DNA of 64,000 nt from Hungatella sp. UBA3048 (lineage in GTDB: Bacteria > Bacillota > Clostridia > Lachnospirales > Lachnospiraceae): contig DFCS01000023.1 in NCBI GenBank assembly GCA_002367105.1, positions 1-64,000 on the forward strand, read 5' to 3'. Under the pieces are notes generated by a model. It searched no databases, had not been told where the DNA came from, and was given only the letters and a program-made list of their open reading frames with translations. Numbering within the stretch: position 1 is the stretch's first letter; the number at the start of each line of letters is the position of its first letter. This document shows, in pieces, positions 1 to 8,406 of this stretch. Position numbers and translations under genes: made by a program.

Positions 1-465
1 CTGGGGTCTTCCTTCCCGGTTATCACGGTTTCCCTGATAGCCTCCCTGAGGTCTTCCGCCTTCCCGGTTATCTGTATTCTGCTCTCTTTTTAATTCAGAA
101 GTTCCTGATAAAGACTGCTCTGAAACCTGACGATTTCTCGAATCTCCATTCTGCCGGTCAGACTGAAAAGATCTTCCGCCCTGAGACTGGGAATGCTGTC
201 CCTGAGGCTTCATCTGCGCATTCTGCGGTCTGAATACCGCCGCAATTTTTTTCTTAGGCGCATCGGAATCATCCCCATCCGGTGAATTGGATTGTACCGG
301 AGCGGTTCCCCGGTTGTGGCCACCCACTTCTTTTTTCACGATTGCCGCCTGCTCATCCGTAACATTGGAAGAGCTCTTTAAATTTATATTATGTTTTTCC
401 AAGATATCCAGTATCTCCTTACTACTGTCTTTTCCCAGTTCTTTTGCCAGATCATATACTCTCAT
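1..465 (-). CDS. infB: Translation initiation factor IF-2, N-terminal part (cut by window edge)
   Basis: IF-2 is the GTPase that brings initiator tRNA to the 30S subunit. Only about 155 N-terminal residues are inside the window. They begin MRVYDLAKELGKDSSKEIL, the typical IF2_N helical domain, and run into a low-complexity Gln/Arg/Gly/Asn-rich linker, as is usual for clostridial IF-2; the GTPase domains lie beyond position 1. The ATG at 465-463 is preceded by a good GGAGGA site. The start overlaps the end of the upstream L7Ae-like gene by 14 bases, indicating translational coupling in the rimP-nusA-ylxR-ylxQ-infB operon. Confidence 0.93.
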   Translation of the reverse strand, partial: MRVYDLAKELGKDSSKEILDILEKHNINLKSSSNVTDEQAAIVKKEVGGHNRGTAPVQSNSPDGDDSDAPKKKIAAVFRPQNAQMKPQGQHSQSQGGRSFQSDRQNGDSRNRQVSEQSLSGTSELKREQNTDNREGGRPQGGYQGNRDNREGRPQ

Positions 466-850
466 GCTTTCCTCCATTCTGTGCGCGCTCTGCAGCACAT
501 ACCGGTAGATGTGAAAGGTCCTCTTCACATTCACTACCGACCTTTGTATTCATCAGTTTCACGACTGCCTTTGCAAACCCATGATCCACGATAGCAAGGG
601 ATGCTCTCATCTCTTTCCCCATTGCGTGGCCCAGTTCATCTTTTCCCCCTAAAAAGTAGATTGGAACTTCATAGTAAGTACACATATTGGTAAACATTTT
701 CTTAGTATTCTCCGAGGCCTCCTCAGATATGATTACTAATGATGCTTTCCCGGTTTTTACGGTCTTTTCTGTCATGAATTCTCCGCTTACAGTCTTTCCT
801 GCTTTAGTGGCCAGACCAATCAGATTAAGGATCTTTTGTCTGTCATCCAA
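452..850 (-). CDS. ylxQ: L7Ae-family ribosomal-associated protein (YlxQ type)
   Basis: A 132-residue protein of the L7Ae/L30e/S12e/Gadd45 fold, which binds kink-turn RNA. The core reads KILNLIGLATKAGKTVSGE near the N-terminus, followed by the alternating beta/alpha pattern of the family. I chose the TTG at 850-848: it has AGGAG ten bases upstream and overlaps the ylxR stop, whereas the longer open frame up to 919 would run through ylxR in another frame. Position between ylxR and infB is the standard Firmicutes arrangement. The C-terminal tail (about 25 residues) is poorly recognisable. Precise cellular role in bacteria is unsettled. Confidence 0.88.
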   Translation of the reverse strand: MDDRQKILNLIGLATKAGKTVSGEFMTEKTVKTGKASLVIISEEASENTKKMFTNMCTYYEVPIYFLGGKDELGHAMGKEMRASLAIVDHGFAKAVVKLMNTKVGSECEEDLSHLPVCAAERAQNGGKHESI

Positions 851-1112
851 ACTGTTCCATCTCCTTTTCCAATGCTTCGTAGACTTCTTTCGGAATCGCC
901 ATCTTGAAGGAACGCTCAAGCCCCTTGCTTTTTACTGCCTTCTTAAAACATTCCATAGAAGGGCAGAGATAAGCTCCCCGTCCGTTTTTACGTCCGGTTG
1001 TATCAAGAAGAATCTCATCCTCTGAGGTTTTCAGAACACGAATCATTTCTTTTTTATTTTTCATCTCACCACAGCCGATGCACTGTCTGAGCGGTAATTT
1101 CTTTGTACTCAC
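843..1112 (-). CDS. ylxR: YlxR (RnpM) family RNA-binding protein
   Basis: 89 residues, the usual size of the DUF448/YlxR family. The N-terminus has PLRQCIGCGEMKNKKEMIRV and the diagnostic GRGAYLC motif follows near residue 45, with an Arg/Lys-rich face expected to bind RNA. Members of the family are reported to bind RNase P RNA and to act as nucleoid- or RNA-associated regulators. It lies between nusA and ylxQ, its stop overlapping the TTG of ylxQ, and belongs to the nusA-infB operon. Confidence 0.92.
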   Translation of the reverse strand: MSTKKLPLRQCIGCGEMKNKKEMIRVLKTSEDEILLDTTGRKNGRGAYLCPSMECFKKAVKSKGLERSFKMAIPKEVYEALEKEMEQFG

Positions 1113-1159
1113 GTTTCCATCACTTCCTGTTTTTTATTCTGGTAATCACCAGCCAGGTC

Positions 1160-2335
1160 TTATTCCTGGTAGTCGTCCTGATACTCTTCCTGGTAGTACT
1201 GCGTTTCGTTGTTTCCACTGTCATGGTTTTCATTTCCAAAGCTTTCAAATCCAGATCCAGCTTCCTGATAATCAAGCCCCAGCTCCTCAAACAGACCGAG
1301 TTCTCTTGCCTGTGTCTCACTCTTAATGTCAATCTTATATCCGGTAAGACGGGCTGCAAGCCTTGCGTTCTGTCCTTCCTTGCCGATGGCCAGTGATAAT
1401 TGATAATCCGGAACAATGACCTGAGCTTCCTTTGATTCCTCGTCTGCAACAACACAGATAACCTTTGCCGGACTTAATGCATTTTCAATCAAATAGGCCG
1501 GATTCTCATCCCAGTTGATGATATCAATTTTCTCTCCTCTTAACTCATTCACAATGGAGTTAACCCTTGCACCATTTAAGCCTACGCATGCACCTACCGG
1601 ATCTACATTGGCATCATTGGATTTAACAGCAATTTTTGTTCTGGAACCTGCTTCTCTTGCAATTGCCTTGATTTCCACGGTTCCGTCTTTCACCTCTGCA
1701 ACCTCAGATTCAAACAGGCGTTTCACAAGGTCCGGATGAGTTCTGGATACGGAAATTCTTGGGCCTTTGGGAGTATCCTTTACCTCCAGAACGAACACTT
1801 TGATTCTCTCTGTTGCCTTAAACACTTCACCTTTTACCATTTCTGTTTCATTCAGAATGGCATCTACTTTGCCCAGATTAATGCTTACATTCCTGCCCAG
1901 ATATCTCTGCACGATTCCTGTTACAACTTCCCTCTCCTGGCAGTACCAGTCATTAAAGAGAGATTTTCTGCCTTCCTCACGAATCTTCTGCAGGATCACG
2001 TTCTTCGCATTCTGTGTAGCGATTCTTCCAAACTTTTTTGAGTCAATCTGGCAATGGATCACATCACCGATATCGTACTTCGGATCTGCCATCTTTGCAT
2101 CTGCCAGGCTGATCTGTAACAGGGGATCTTCAACTGTTTCCACCACTTCTTTTTCTGCAAATACATTGAAATCACAGGTTTCACGATTGATGCTGACCTT
2201 GATATTATCCGCTTTTCCGAAATGGTTCTTGCACGCCGTAAGGAGAGAATTTTCGATTGCCTCTAACAGGGTATCCTTGCTGATATTATTCTCCTTCTCC
2301 AGAATATTCAGTGCTTCTAACAGTTCCTTATTCAT
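1160..2335 (-). CDS. nusA: Transcription termination/antitermination factor NusA
   Basis: 391 residues, typical of Firmicutes NusA, which lack the C-terminal acidic repeats of E. coli. The N-terminal RNA-polymerase-binding domain (about 1-125, MNKELLEALNILEKENNISK) is followed by an S1 domain (about 130-200) and two KH domains; GACVGLNGARVNSIVNEL and LAIGKEGQNARLAARL carry the two GxxG-type KH loops. The tail is rich in Glu, Gln and Tyr (QYYQEEYQDDYQE). The ATG has a GGAGGA site seven bases upstream. Second gene of the operon, 29 bases after rimP. It modulates pausing, intrinsic termination and antitermination. Confidence 0.97.
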   Translation of the reverse strand: MNKELLEALNILEKENNISKDTLLEAIENSLLTACKNHFGKADNIKVSINRETCDFNVFAEKEVVETVEDPLLQISLADAKMADPKYDIGDVIHCQIDSKKFGRIATQNAKNVILQKIREEGRKSLFNDWYCQEREVVTGIVQRYLGRNVSINLGKVDAILNETEMVKGEVFKATERIKVFVLEVKDTPKGPRISVSRTHPDLVKRLFESEVAEVKDGTVEIKAIAREAGSRTKIAVKSNDANVDPVGACVGLNGARVNSIVNELRGEKIDIINWDENPAYLIENALSPAKVICVVADEESKEAQVIVPDYQLSLAIGKEGQNARLAARLTGYKIDIKSETQARELGLFEELGLDYQEAGSGFESFGNENHDSGNNETQYYQEEYQDDYQE

Positions 2336-2364
2336 TTTTTTATCCTCCTAATATCTCTTACTGT

Positions 2365-2832
2365 TTAGAAATCAAATGCCAGCCGGATCAAAGCGATTTC
2401 CGGGCGGTTCAACACAAGCTCTATTCCGTCTTCCTGGGTAATGGTCACTGTTTCCCTGTCATAGGATGTAAGCGTTCCTGTAAAATCCTTCTGTTTGTTT
2501 AAAGGCTTATATAACTTGATATCCACATCTTTTCCGATGCTTCTGTCAAAGTCTTTATCTTTTTTTAGCGGTCTTCCAAGCCCCGGAGAGCTGACCTCTA
2601 AAATATAACTGTCCGCAATAAAATCCTTTTCATCCAGCCAGTCTCCCAGCCTGCGGCTTATGGTTTCACAATCATCTACCGTAATCCCGCCTTCTTTATC
2701 TATATAAGCCCGCAGATACCAGTTTCCTGCTTCTTTTACGTACTCTACATCTACCAGTTCAAAATTATTCTCTTCCATAAGGGGCAGCAAAAAGCTTTCT
2801 GTCTTTGCCTCGTACTCTTCTCTCTTCGCCAT
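2365..2832 (-). CDS. rimP: Ribosome maturation factor RimP
   Basis: 155 residues, the normal RimP length; needed for 30S subunit maturation. Family signatures are the N-terminal FELVDVEYVKEAGNWYLRAYI segment and DKEGGITVDDCETISRRLGDWLD, followed by YILEVSSPGLGRPLK, the most conserved RimP motif. The annotated start at 2832 (MAKREE) has an AGGTGGGAG site just upstream; the longer frame to 2880 would begin inside the leader hairpin and is unlikely. First gene of the operon. Confidence 0.94.
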   Translation of the reverse strand: MAKREEYEAKTESFLLPLMEENNFELVDVEYVKEAGNWYLRAYIDKEGGITVDDCETISRRLGDWLDEKDFIADSYILEVSSPGLGRPLKKDKDFDRSIGKDVDIKLYKPLNKQKDFTGTLTSYDRETVTITQEDGIELVLNRPEIALIRLAFDF

Positions 2833-2859
2833 CTTTCTCCCACCTTTCCAAACAAATTG

Positions 2860-2885
2860 AAAGAGTGGACTTTCGCCCACTCTTT
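2860..2885 (-). promoter_or_regulatory. Hairpin in the rimP operon leader
   Basis: A perfect 9-bp inverted repeat (2860-2868 with 2877-2885, 8-base loop) lies about 28 bases before the rimP start and downstream of the predicted promoter, so it is in the 5' untranslated RNA. There is no run of U residues after it, so it is not a canonical terminator. It could modulate stability or translation of the operon mRNA or serve as a NusA-sensitive pause; that is inference. Confidence 0.55.
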
Positions 2886-2913
2886 ATCCGCTAACTGTCA
2901 TGTTATCTTAGAC

Positions 2914-2942
2914 AGTATAACACCGTTTATACTCCATTGCAA
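2914..2942 (-). promoter_or_regulatory. Sigma-A-type promoter of the rimP-nusA-infB operon
   Basis: On the minus strand a -35 box TTGCAA (2942-2937) and a -10 box TATACT (2919-2914) are separated by exactly 17 bases, about 80 bases upstream of the rimP start. The rest of 2943-3156 contains no coding frame I recognise. Confidence 0.7.
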
Positions 2943-3068
2943 GGGTTTTTTCTTATTTTTCCAGTAATTCCGCCATCTATTCCCTCATTTTATTGGCTTT
3001 CCTGTAGCCGGGCCAATCATCAGGTCGTGAAAAAAGGATAAAAACAGCAATCCGGCATTTTATATCAT

Positions 3069-3106
3069 GGAGAAGAAGGTCTGGTCCTTCACACTCCTTT
3101 TTTTTG
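3069..3106 (+). terminator. Possible intrinsic terminator or attenuator before the ABC genes
   Basis: A hairpin with nested arms (GGAG..CTCC outside, GAAGG..CCTTC inside) is followed on the plus strand by a run of eight T. It sits about 50 bases before the ABC ATPase start. It could be the remnant terminator of a lost upstream gene or a leader attenuator. No riboswitch core such as the TPP element was recognised upstream. Confidence 0.4.
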
Positions 3107-3156
3107 TACATATCATAACACTATATCAGATCAAATCTGTCATATAAGGAGGACCC

Positions 3157-3924
3157 ATGAAGCCAAAACTGGAAGTTCGCGGGATCAGTTACTCCTATCA
3201 TTCCCTTGAGGGTGAGACACTGGCCCTTTCCAATATATCATTTACTGCAGATAACGGAGAATTTCTTGCAATCGTCGGCCCATCCGGCTGCGGGAAATCA
3301 ACCCTTCTATCTCTTCTTAGCGGATTATTAGAACCTGACGAAGGTGAAATCTTAATTGACGGCGTCTCCCAGGCAAAATCCGGCGTCAATATCGGTTACA
3401 TGCTGCAGCGGGATCACCTTTTCGAATGGCGTACTATTATGGGAAATGCCGAACTGGGGCTGGAAATTCAGAAAAAGCGAAACAAAAGCTCCAAAGAAAA
3501 GCTGCATCAGATGCTCCATACTTACGGCCTTGGAAGCTTTGAGCAGGCAAAGCCGTCTGAACTGTCCGGAGGCATGCGGCAGCGTGCCGCACTGGTCCGC
3601 ACCCTGGCCCTGGAACCGGACCTTCTTTTATTAGACGAACCATTTTCCGCATTGGACTATCAAACCAGGCTTTCCGTCTGTGATGACATCAGTTCCATTA
3701 TAAAAAGCACTCATAAAACTGCTATTCTTATCACACATGACCTTTCCGAAGCCATCAGTGTTGCCGACAGAGTCATCGTACTGACAAGCAGGCCCGGCAA
3801 AATAAAAGCCATCGTACCGGTTTCCTTCGGAGGCGATGATATACGGCCTTTGACACGGCGGAACATGCCGGAATTTTCTGTTTACTTTAATCAGGTATGG
3901 AAGGAGCTGCAGAATCATGATTGA
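3157..3924 (+). CDS. ABC transporter ATP-binding protein, nitrate/sulfonate/thiamine-precursor type
   Basis: 255-residue ATPase of the SsuB/TauB/ThiZ class. It shows Walker A GPSGCGKSTLL (residues 41-51), the Q-loop near QRDHLFEW, the signature LSGGMRQRAALVRTLA, Walker B LLLDEPFSALD and the switch histidine in AILITHDLSEA. The start has an AGGAGGA site. It overlaps the permease by 8 bases. No substrate-binding protein gene is adjacent, so the substrate cannot be assigned; the family usually imports sulfonates, nitrate, taurine or pyrimidine precursors of thiamine. Confidence 0.9.
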   Translation: MKPKLEVRGISYSYHSLEGETLALSNISFTADNGEFLAIVGPSGCGKSTLLSLLSGLLEPDEGEILIDGVSQAKSGVNIGYMLQRDHLFEWRTIMGNAELGLEIQKKRNKSSKEKLHQMLHTYGLGSFEQAKPSELSGGMRQRAALVRTLALEPDLLLLDEPFSALDYQTRLSVCDDISSIIKSTHKTAILITHDLSEAISVADRVIVLTSRPGKIKAIVPVSFGGDDIRPLTRRNMPEFSVYFNQVWKELQNHD

Positions 3925-4714
3925 AACTCATCCCACCTTAGCCCAACAGGCGTTTATTGAAAAGGAAAAGCTGCACCGCCGAAATGTCAGAGTATGGCGT
4001 ACCATGCTGCTGGTGCTGCTTCTTTCTCTTTGGGAGCTGTGTGCAAGACTGGGCATGATCAATGACTTCATATTCAGCTCACCTTCCCGTGTGACCATCT
4101 GCTTTCTTAATATGGTAGTGGACAAAAGCATTTTTATGCACATCGGGGTAACCGTGATGGAAACCCTCATAAGCTTTGCCCTGGTCACCATCTCAGGACT
4201 GCTGATCGCTATTCTTTTGTGGTCCAGCCGCAGTGTATCGGAAGTATTGGAGCCTTATCTTGTTATGCTTAACAGCCTTCCAAAATCCGCCCTTGCTCCC
4301 ATCTTAATTGTATGGCTGGGCAATAATATTAAGACCATCATTGTTGCTTCCATTTCAGTTGCCGTTTTTGGATGCATCATGACGCTCCATACCGGTTTTT
4401 CCCAGGTAGATCCTGACATGATCAAGCTGATCTATTCCCTGGGCGGTAAGAAAAAGGATGTCCTTTTCAAGGTACTTCTCCCTGGTTCTGTACCTCTTAT
4501 CATCAGCAATACAAAGGTCAATATCGGGCTTTGTCTGGTTGGCGTTATCATTGGAGAATTTTTGGCGGCGAATAAAGGACTGGGATATTTGATTATCTAT
4601 GGAAGCCAGGTATTTAAGATGGATCTGGTGGTAATGAGCATCGTAATCCTGTGTATTGTATCGGCGATATTGTATCAGGGGATTGCTTTATTGGAGAAAA
4701 AGATTAAGATTTAG
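3917..4714 (+). CDS. ABC transporter permease (SsuC/TauC/ThiX type)
   Basis: 265 residues with about six membrane helices and the BPD_transp_1 fold. The EAA-type cytoplasmic loop is visible around LIYSLGGKKKDVLFKVLLPGS (split here as LIYSLGGKKKD and VLFKVLLPGS), which contacts the ATPase. It starts inside the ATPase gene and ends in TAG. A decayed copy of its last 32 codons is found at 15083-15178. With the ATPase it forms an importer lacking its own binding protein. Confidence 0.9.
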   Translation: MIETHPTLAQQAFIEKEKLHRRNVRVWRTMLLVLLLSLWELCARLGMINDFIFSSPSRVTICFLNMVVDKSIFMHIGVTVMETLISFALVTISGLLIAILLWSSRSVSEVLEPYLVMLNSLPKSALAPILIVWLGNNIKTIIVASISVAVFGCIMTLHTGFSQVDPDMIKLIYSLGGKKKDVLFKVLLPGSVPLIISNTKVNIGLCLVGVIIGEFLAANKGLGYLIIYGSQVFKMDLVVMSIVILCIVSAILYQGIALLEKKIKI

Positions 4715-4724
4715 TTTTATCAGA

Positions 4725-4773
4725 AGGAGCTTTAAACCTGTTGATCAGATTTGTTCTTCAGGATAAAGCTCCT
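4725..4773 (+). terminator. Intrinsic terminator after the ABC permease
   Basis: Arms at about 4725-4739 and 4759-4773 pair nearly perfectly with one bulge (AGGAGCTTTA with TAAAGCTCCT), followed by TTTATT. It begins 10 bases after the permease stop. The remaining 4774-5150 is AT-rich with no coding frame I can support. Confidence 0.75.
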
Positions 4774-5150
4774 TTATTCACAATCAAACAATCGATCAAC
4801 AGAAAATATTTCAGGTAAAAAAGAAAATACCTCAGATGAATTTAGAAATATATGACACTACATACTCATTTTCGTGGAAAAGTAAAATAAAACAAAGGGA
4901 AATTATTTCATTTTAAATGAATTTAATAAAACGCAAATAAAAACAGGAGCCAGAACATCTATAATGCAGCCCTAACTCCCGTAAATTCTCGCTTATTTAT
5001 CTACCCACGATATTAATACTACGTATTCATCATGTAATAAGCCAGGCTAAATTTAAAGATTTATTCTCTTTATTCCTTGCCCGTGAGCATTCTCAGCACT
5101 CTACCAACCTTATCCGATTTAATGTCCAGTTATCTGCTATACAGACTTAT

Positions 5151-5837
5151 TTATTTTTCCTCGTATTTATCTAAAAACAAAATTAATGCCTCTGCATAAT
5201 TTTCCAAACAAAACTTCAACATATTTTTTGATATTCCAAAAATCCATAAAATGAGATAACATGAATTCATCATTACGGAAATCATATATTCTATTGTGAT
5301 TTGTGTCTTAATAAAAAATAGTAACTGTATCACATGTATTATCAGAAGAAATATTTGGGTAGTTATACCTATATACTTTATTCCGTACATATTTCGAAAA
5401 AAACCGTAATATGTATTTTCTTTATTAACTATAACTGAACCTCTACTCTGTTCTTTAAGCCAATTAACAGCACTAATGCACGTGTCCTTAAATTCTTGGG
5501 TATTATATTGTGATTCCTCTATTAAAATATGAAAAGTATCATCTATGGAAGCCAACTTTTTATAGTAACGTTTTTTAGTCGATTCATCAAGTTTATCCGA
5601 ATATAAAAAAGCTGCTACTTCATTTCTCTTTGAATGAATTCTTTTCCCCATTAATCTAATAAACACAATTACAAAATTAGATAGAGCAAATAAAATAATA
5701 AATACAACAGTTGTTGTAGACAATGTACGAATAACATCAATTTGCATATAAAGCGAAAATAAAAATGGACTTATTAAGATAATTCCAGGACTCAGTCTCG
5801 CTTGAATGTCATATTGGTCAAAAAGTTCAAACTTCAT
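5151..5837 (-). CDS. Hypothetical four-helix membrane protein
   Basis: 228 residues, family not recognised with certainty. Two hydrophobic segments near the N-terminus (about 15-35 and 40-62) and two near the C-terminus (about 160-180 and 185-205) enclose a soluble charged middle region of roughly 90 residues. The start DQYDIQARLSPGIILISPF resembles N-termini of uncharacterised membrane proteins seen in mobile islands. The gene is strongly AT-rich compared with its flanks and is divergent from the kinase-like gene at 5916, sharing a 78-base promoter region. A toxin-like or defence-effector role is only a hypothesis. Confidence 0.75.
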   Translation of the reverse strand: MKFELFDQYDIQARLSPGIILISPFLFSLYMQIDVIRTLSTTTVVFIILFALSNFVIVFIRLMGKRIHSKRNEVAAFLYSDKLDESTKKRYYKKLASIDDTFHILIEESQYNTQEFKDTCISAVNWLKEQSRGSVIVNKENTYYGFFRNMYGIKYIGITTQIFLLIIHVIQLLFFIKTQITIEYMISVMMNSCYLILWIFGISKNMLKFCLENYAEALILFLDKYEEK

Positions 5838-5915
5838 AAATCCTCCTATATATAGAAAATTACAGATAATCGTGTTATATTTATTATATCATAATTGGGG
5901 AAGAAAGGAAATAAA

Positions 5916-7034
5916 ATGGATATAGTAACAGATCTTGATGGAAATTATGAAGAATTAGTTAATCTAAACCTTAAAAATGAATACAAAAAAATTATAGAGG
6001 ATACTTTAGTTAAATTAAAAGATTATAATTTAACTGTTGATCCCACTCGTGCAAAGTATATGGTAATCTCTAAAGGTTTATCCACTGCCGCTAAAGTGGT
6101 TATTAAAATAGAGGGGCTTTATCCTTTTCTTGCTAAAATTGATAAAAAAAATAATACCGATAAAGAATATGAAGGATATCAGAACCTTCAATTTCACATT
6201 GATTCTGCTAATTTATTATCTTTTATTGCATATGAAAAATCAGAACAAACAGGGTTACTTTTATTTCGCTATATTACAAAAGGACGCGTAAAATACCAAT
6301 ATGAACGATTTGATACTTTCCTTAACTCTGTAGACTTGCTCCATATTAATGAAGAAATCATTAATCTTGTAGACAATATTTTCGACTCAACCTTCAAAAA
6401 ATGCCATTGGGGGGATGGTCACCCTAATATGCATCATATTAAATTTAAACCATTTGAAGATTTCATCTTTGACGACAACTTTTTTAATGCTGAGCAACTA
6501 AATGATATTGAACAGTCTTATATTGCAAATATACAAAAATGTGAATATATATATGCTCCACATGGACGAATCCACGGGGATTTACACCCTAAAAATATAC
6601 TTATTGGCATGAATAATATCCCTATAATAATTGACTTTACACATGTAAAAACAGACGCCTGTATATTTAAGGATTATGCCAAATTGGAAACTTTCTTCTT
6701 ATTTCAGGTACCAAATAAATTTTCAAGTCGCTTTTTTGAAAAGGATGTAAAACAAACACTATTTGAGCGTCACTATTCTGTTGAACCACTAATTTTGCCC
6801 AGAAGTGTTCATAATCCAATTAGCAGAGTAATTCAAGAAATTCGTACATTACTATGGAAAAATTGCTTAAGTTTAACAATAAACATGAATTATCATGATA
6901 TAGATGCTATTTACCGTGCTTATCTAACTTATTATTTCATACAATTATGCAGAAGGGCAGGTGTCGAAGAAAACACTAGAAAAAGAGCATACAAAGGAAT
7001 ATGCTATTTGAGCGGAATAATATATCATAATTAG
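5916..7034 (+). CDS. APH/choline-kinase-like phosphotransferase, function unknown
   Basis: 372 residues from the ATG at 5916, which has an AAGAAAGGA site; a TTG at 5895 would extend it. The catalytic loop HGDLHPKN (residues 220-227) and the metal-binding Asp in IIIDF (about 240) followed by KDYAKLE mark the aminoglycoside phosphotransferase/choline kinase fold. A possible ATP-anchoring Lys lies in FLAKIDKKN (about 71-80). The IDF...KDYAKLE pattern also resembles the kinase-like TCAD9 domain described in predicted conflict systems, from memory and unverified. AT-rich like its divergent membrane-protein partner, suggesting joint acquisition. Antibiotic resistance is not supported; substrate unknown. 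Confidence 0.75.
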   Translation: MDIVTDLDGNYEELVNLNLKNEYKKIIEDTLVKLKDYNLTVDPTRAKYMVISKGLSTAAKVVIKIEGLYPFLAKIDKKNNTDKEYEGYQNLQFHIDSANLLSFIAYEKSEQTGLLLFRYITKGRVKYQYERFDTFLNSVDLLHINEEIINLVDNIFDSTFKKCHWGDGHPNMHHIKFKPFEDFIFDDNFFNAEQLNDIEQSYIANIQKCEYIYAPHGRIHGDLHPKNILIGMNNIPIIIDFTHVKTDACIFKDYAKLETFFLFQVPNKFSSRFFEKDVKQTLFERHYSVEPLILPRSVHNPISRVIQEIRTLLWKNCLSLTINMNYHDIDAIYRAYLTYYFIQLCRRAGVEENTRKRAYKGICYLSGIIYHN

Positions 7035-7191
7035 ACATCCCTTTGCCAAAAGACCAGATCATTTAATTAGGCGGATTGATCCTTTTTCTGTAATAAAGAA
7101 ACAGGTTGATTTGGTAAAAAGTGAATCTATGAAAAATGATTTTTAGCTGGGAATATTAATGTATGATAAAATATCATAGGAGGCCTTTATT

Positions 7192-7290
7192 ATGGCAAGA
7201 GAAAAGAAACCGATACACAAGGTACAAATGACAGATGGAAAACGCAACATCATTCACCAGCTCCTACAGGAATAAGGCATCCAGTCCGCG
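7192..7290 (+). pseudogene. 5' relic of an IS256-family transposase
   Basis: An ATG with an upstream AGGAGG opens a 27-codon frame beginning MAREKKPIHKVQMTDGK and continuing RNIIHQLLQE, which matches the N-terminus of IS256-family (mutator) transposases. The frame meets TAA at 7273-7275 where the family has a Tyr codon, then continues GIQSA before homology fades. The rest of the transposase is missing. It marks the right side of the AT-rich island. Confidence 0.7.
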
Positions 7291-7365
7291 CCTTCAGAAA
7301 CCGATTCCTTCGGCAACAAGACTATCTGCCTTCCATATAGGTGCGCCACGGTTTTTTTATCTCTT

Positions 7366-8406
7366 TCATTGGTGATTTGACACTTTTACCGTTTCACGCT
7401 CCACCAGATTCACACCAATGACCGTATTTTCCGACAAGGCATCCATGTGATTCAACCGGTAAATCAGCCTTTGGACGGCCCTTTTTCCCATAATCTCTTT
7501 ATTTACATTGATAGTCGTCAACTTCGGTCTTATTTTCTCACACATATCTATATTATCAAATCCAACGATAGATATATCATCCGGAACCGTATAACCCAGT
7601 ACCTGCAGAGCCATCATGAGGGCCAATGCCGCCTTATCATTAGAGCATACAAAAACCTCCGGCAAATGTTCTTTCTTTTTCACCAGCTCAATAATCTGTT
7701 TATTATAGTTATTCAAAACCGCGGATTCAATCCCATCGAATATGGAATATTTTTCGGTATATTCCGCCAGATGTTCTTTGAGTTCAGCAGGCCCCAGAGT
7801 CCGCAGGGCCTCCTGATATCCCCAGAATCTCTCCTTAATGCTCAGTGAATAAGACAGCTCTCCAAAGAAACCAATTTTCTTAAATCCCTTCTGAAGCAGG
7901 TATTTCACTACAATGAAACCACCCAGTTTATTATCCGTCAGGACACTGTCGATGTTTTTAACCAATGACGCATGATCGGCTAATACAATAGGAATCTTAT
8001 ATTTCTGCAAAGTATCAATGTTGCTGTCACTGATTTTTCCAATGATGATGATGCCGCTTCCCCTCCGCTCCACGACCATCTTGGGGACCTCCATCTGATT
8101 ATCATCGAAAAAGTTCATGGATACATCATATCCGTTTCGTTTCGCTTCCTCTACAACTGCATACAGAATGATCCCATAGAAGTTCATATCCTTGGAATAC
8201 CGGTCCTGCATCATGACACACAGATTGGTTTTTTCATACGTTCTTAAATACTTTTCTCTTTCATCCAGATATCCTAAATCATCTGCCGTACGGAGAATCT
8301 TGAGCCTCATCTCCTCACTGACTCCCGGTTTGTTATTAAGAGCAAGTGAGACCGCATTTATGGACACCCCATGTATATCGGCAATATCCTTCATCGTTGG
8401 TTTCAT
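7366..8406 (-). CDS. LacI-family transcriptional regulator
   Basis: 346 residues from the ATG at 8406 (GGGAGGG upstream). The N-terminal HTH reads MKDIADIHGVSINAVSLALN with the LacI hinge helix following, and residues about 60-340 form the periplasmic-binding-like sensor domain (GIIIIGKISD, VGFDNIDMCEKIRPKLTT). Its start overlaps the stop of the phosphohexomutase (ATGA), so it is the last gene of the mannoside operon. It probably represses this operon, releasing DNA when a sugar or sugar phosphate binds. Confidence 0.92.
   Translation of the reverse strand: MKPTMKDIADIHGVSINAVSLALNNKPGVSEEMRLKILRTADDLGYLDEREKYLRTYEKTNLCVMMQDRYSKDMNFYGIILYAVVEEAKRNGYDVSMNFFDDNQMEVPKMVVERRGSGIIIIGKISDSNIDTLQKYKIPIVLADHASLVKNIDSVLTDNKLGGFIVVKYLLQKGFKKIGFFGELSYSLSIKERFWGYQEALRTLGPAELKEHLAEYTEKYSIFDGIESAVLNNYNKQIIELVKKKEHLPEVFVCSNDKAALALMMALQVLGYTVPDDISIVGFDNIDMCEKIRPKLTTINVNKEIMGKRAVQRLIYRLNHMDALSENTVIGVNLVERETVKVSNHQ

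Noticed and set aside
452..919. 155-residue version of the L7Ae-like protein starting at 919.
   Set aside because: Its first 23 codons lie entirely inside ylxR; the TTG at 850 has a well-spaced ribosome-binding site.
2943..3156. TPP riboswitch upstream of the ThiXYZ-like ABC genes.
   Set aside because: The conserved TPP core sequences were not found; only a terminator-like hairpin is present.
5916..7034. Aminoglycoside-resistance gene.
   Set aside because: Only the generic kinase-fold motifs match; length and sequence do not resemble known resistance APH enzymes.
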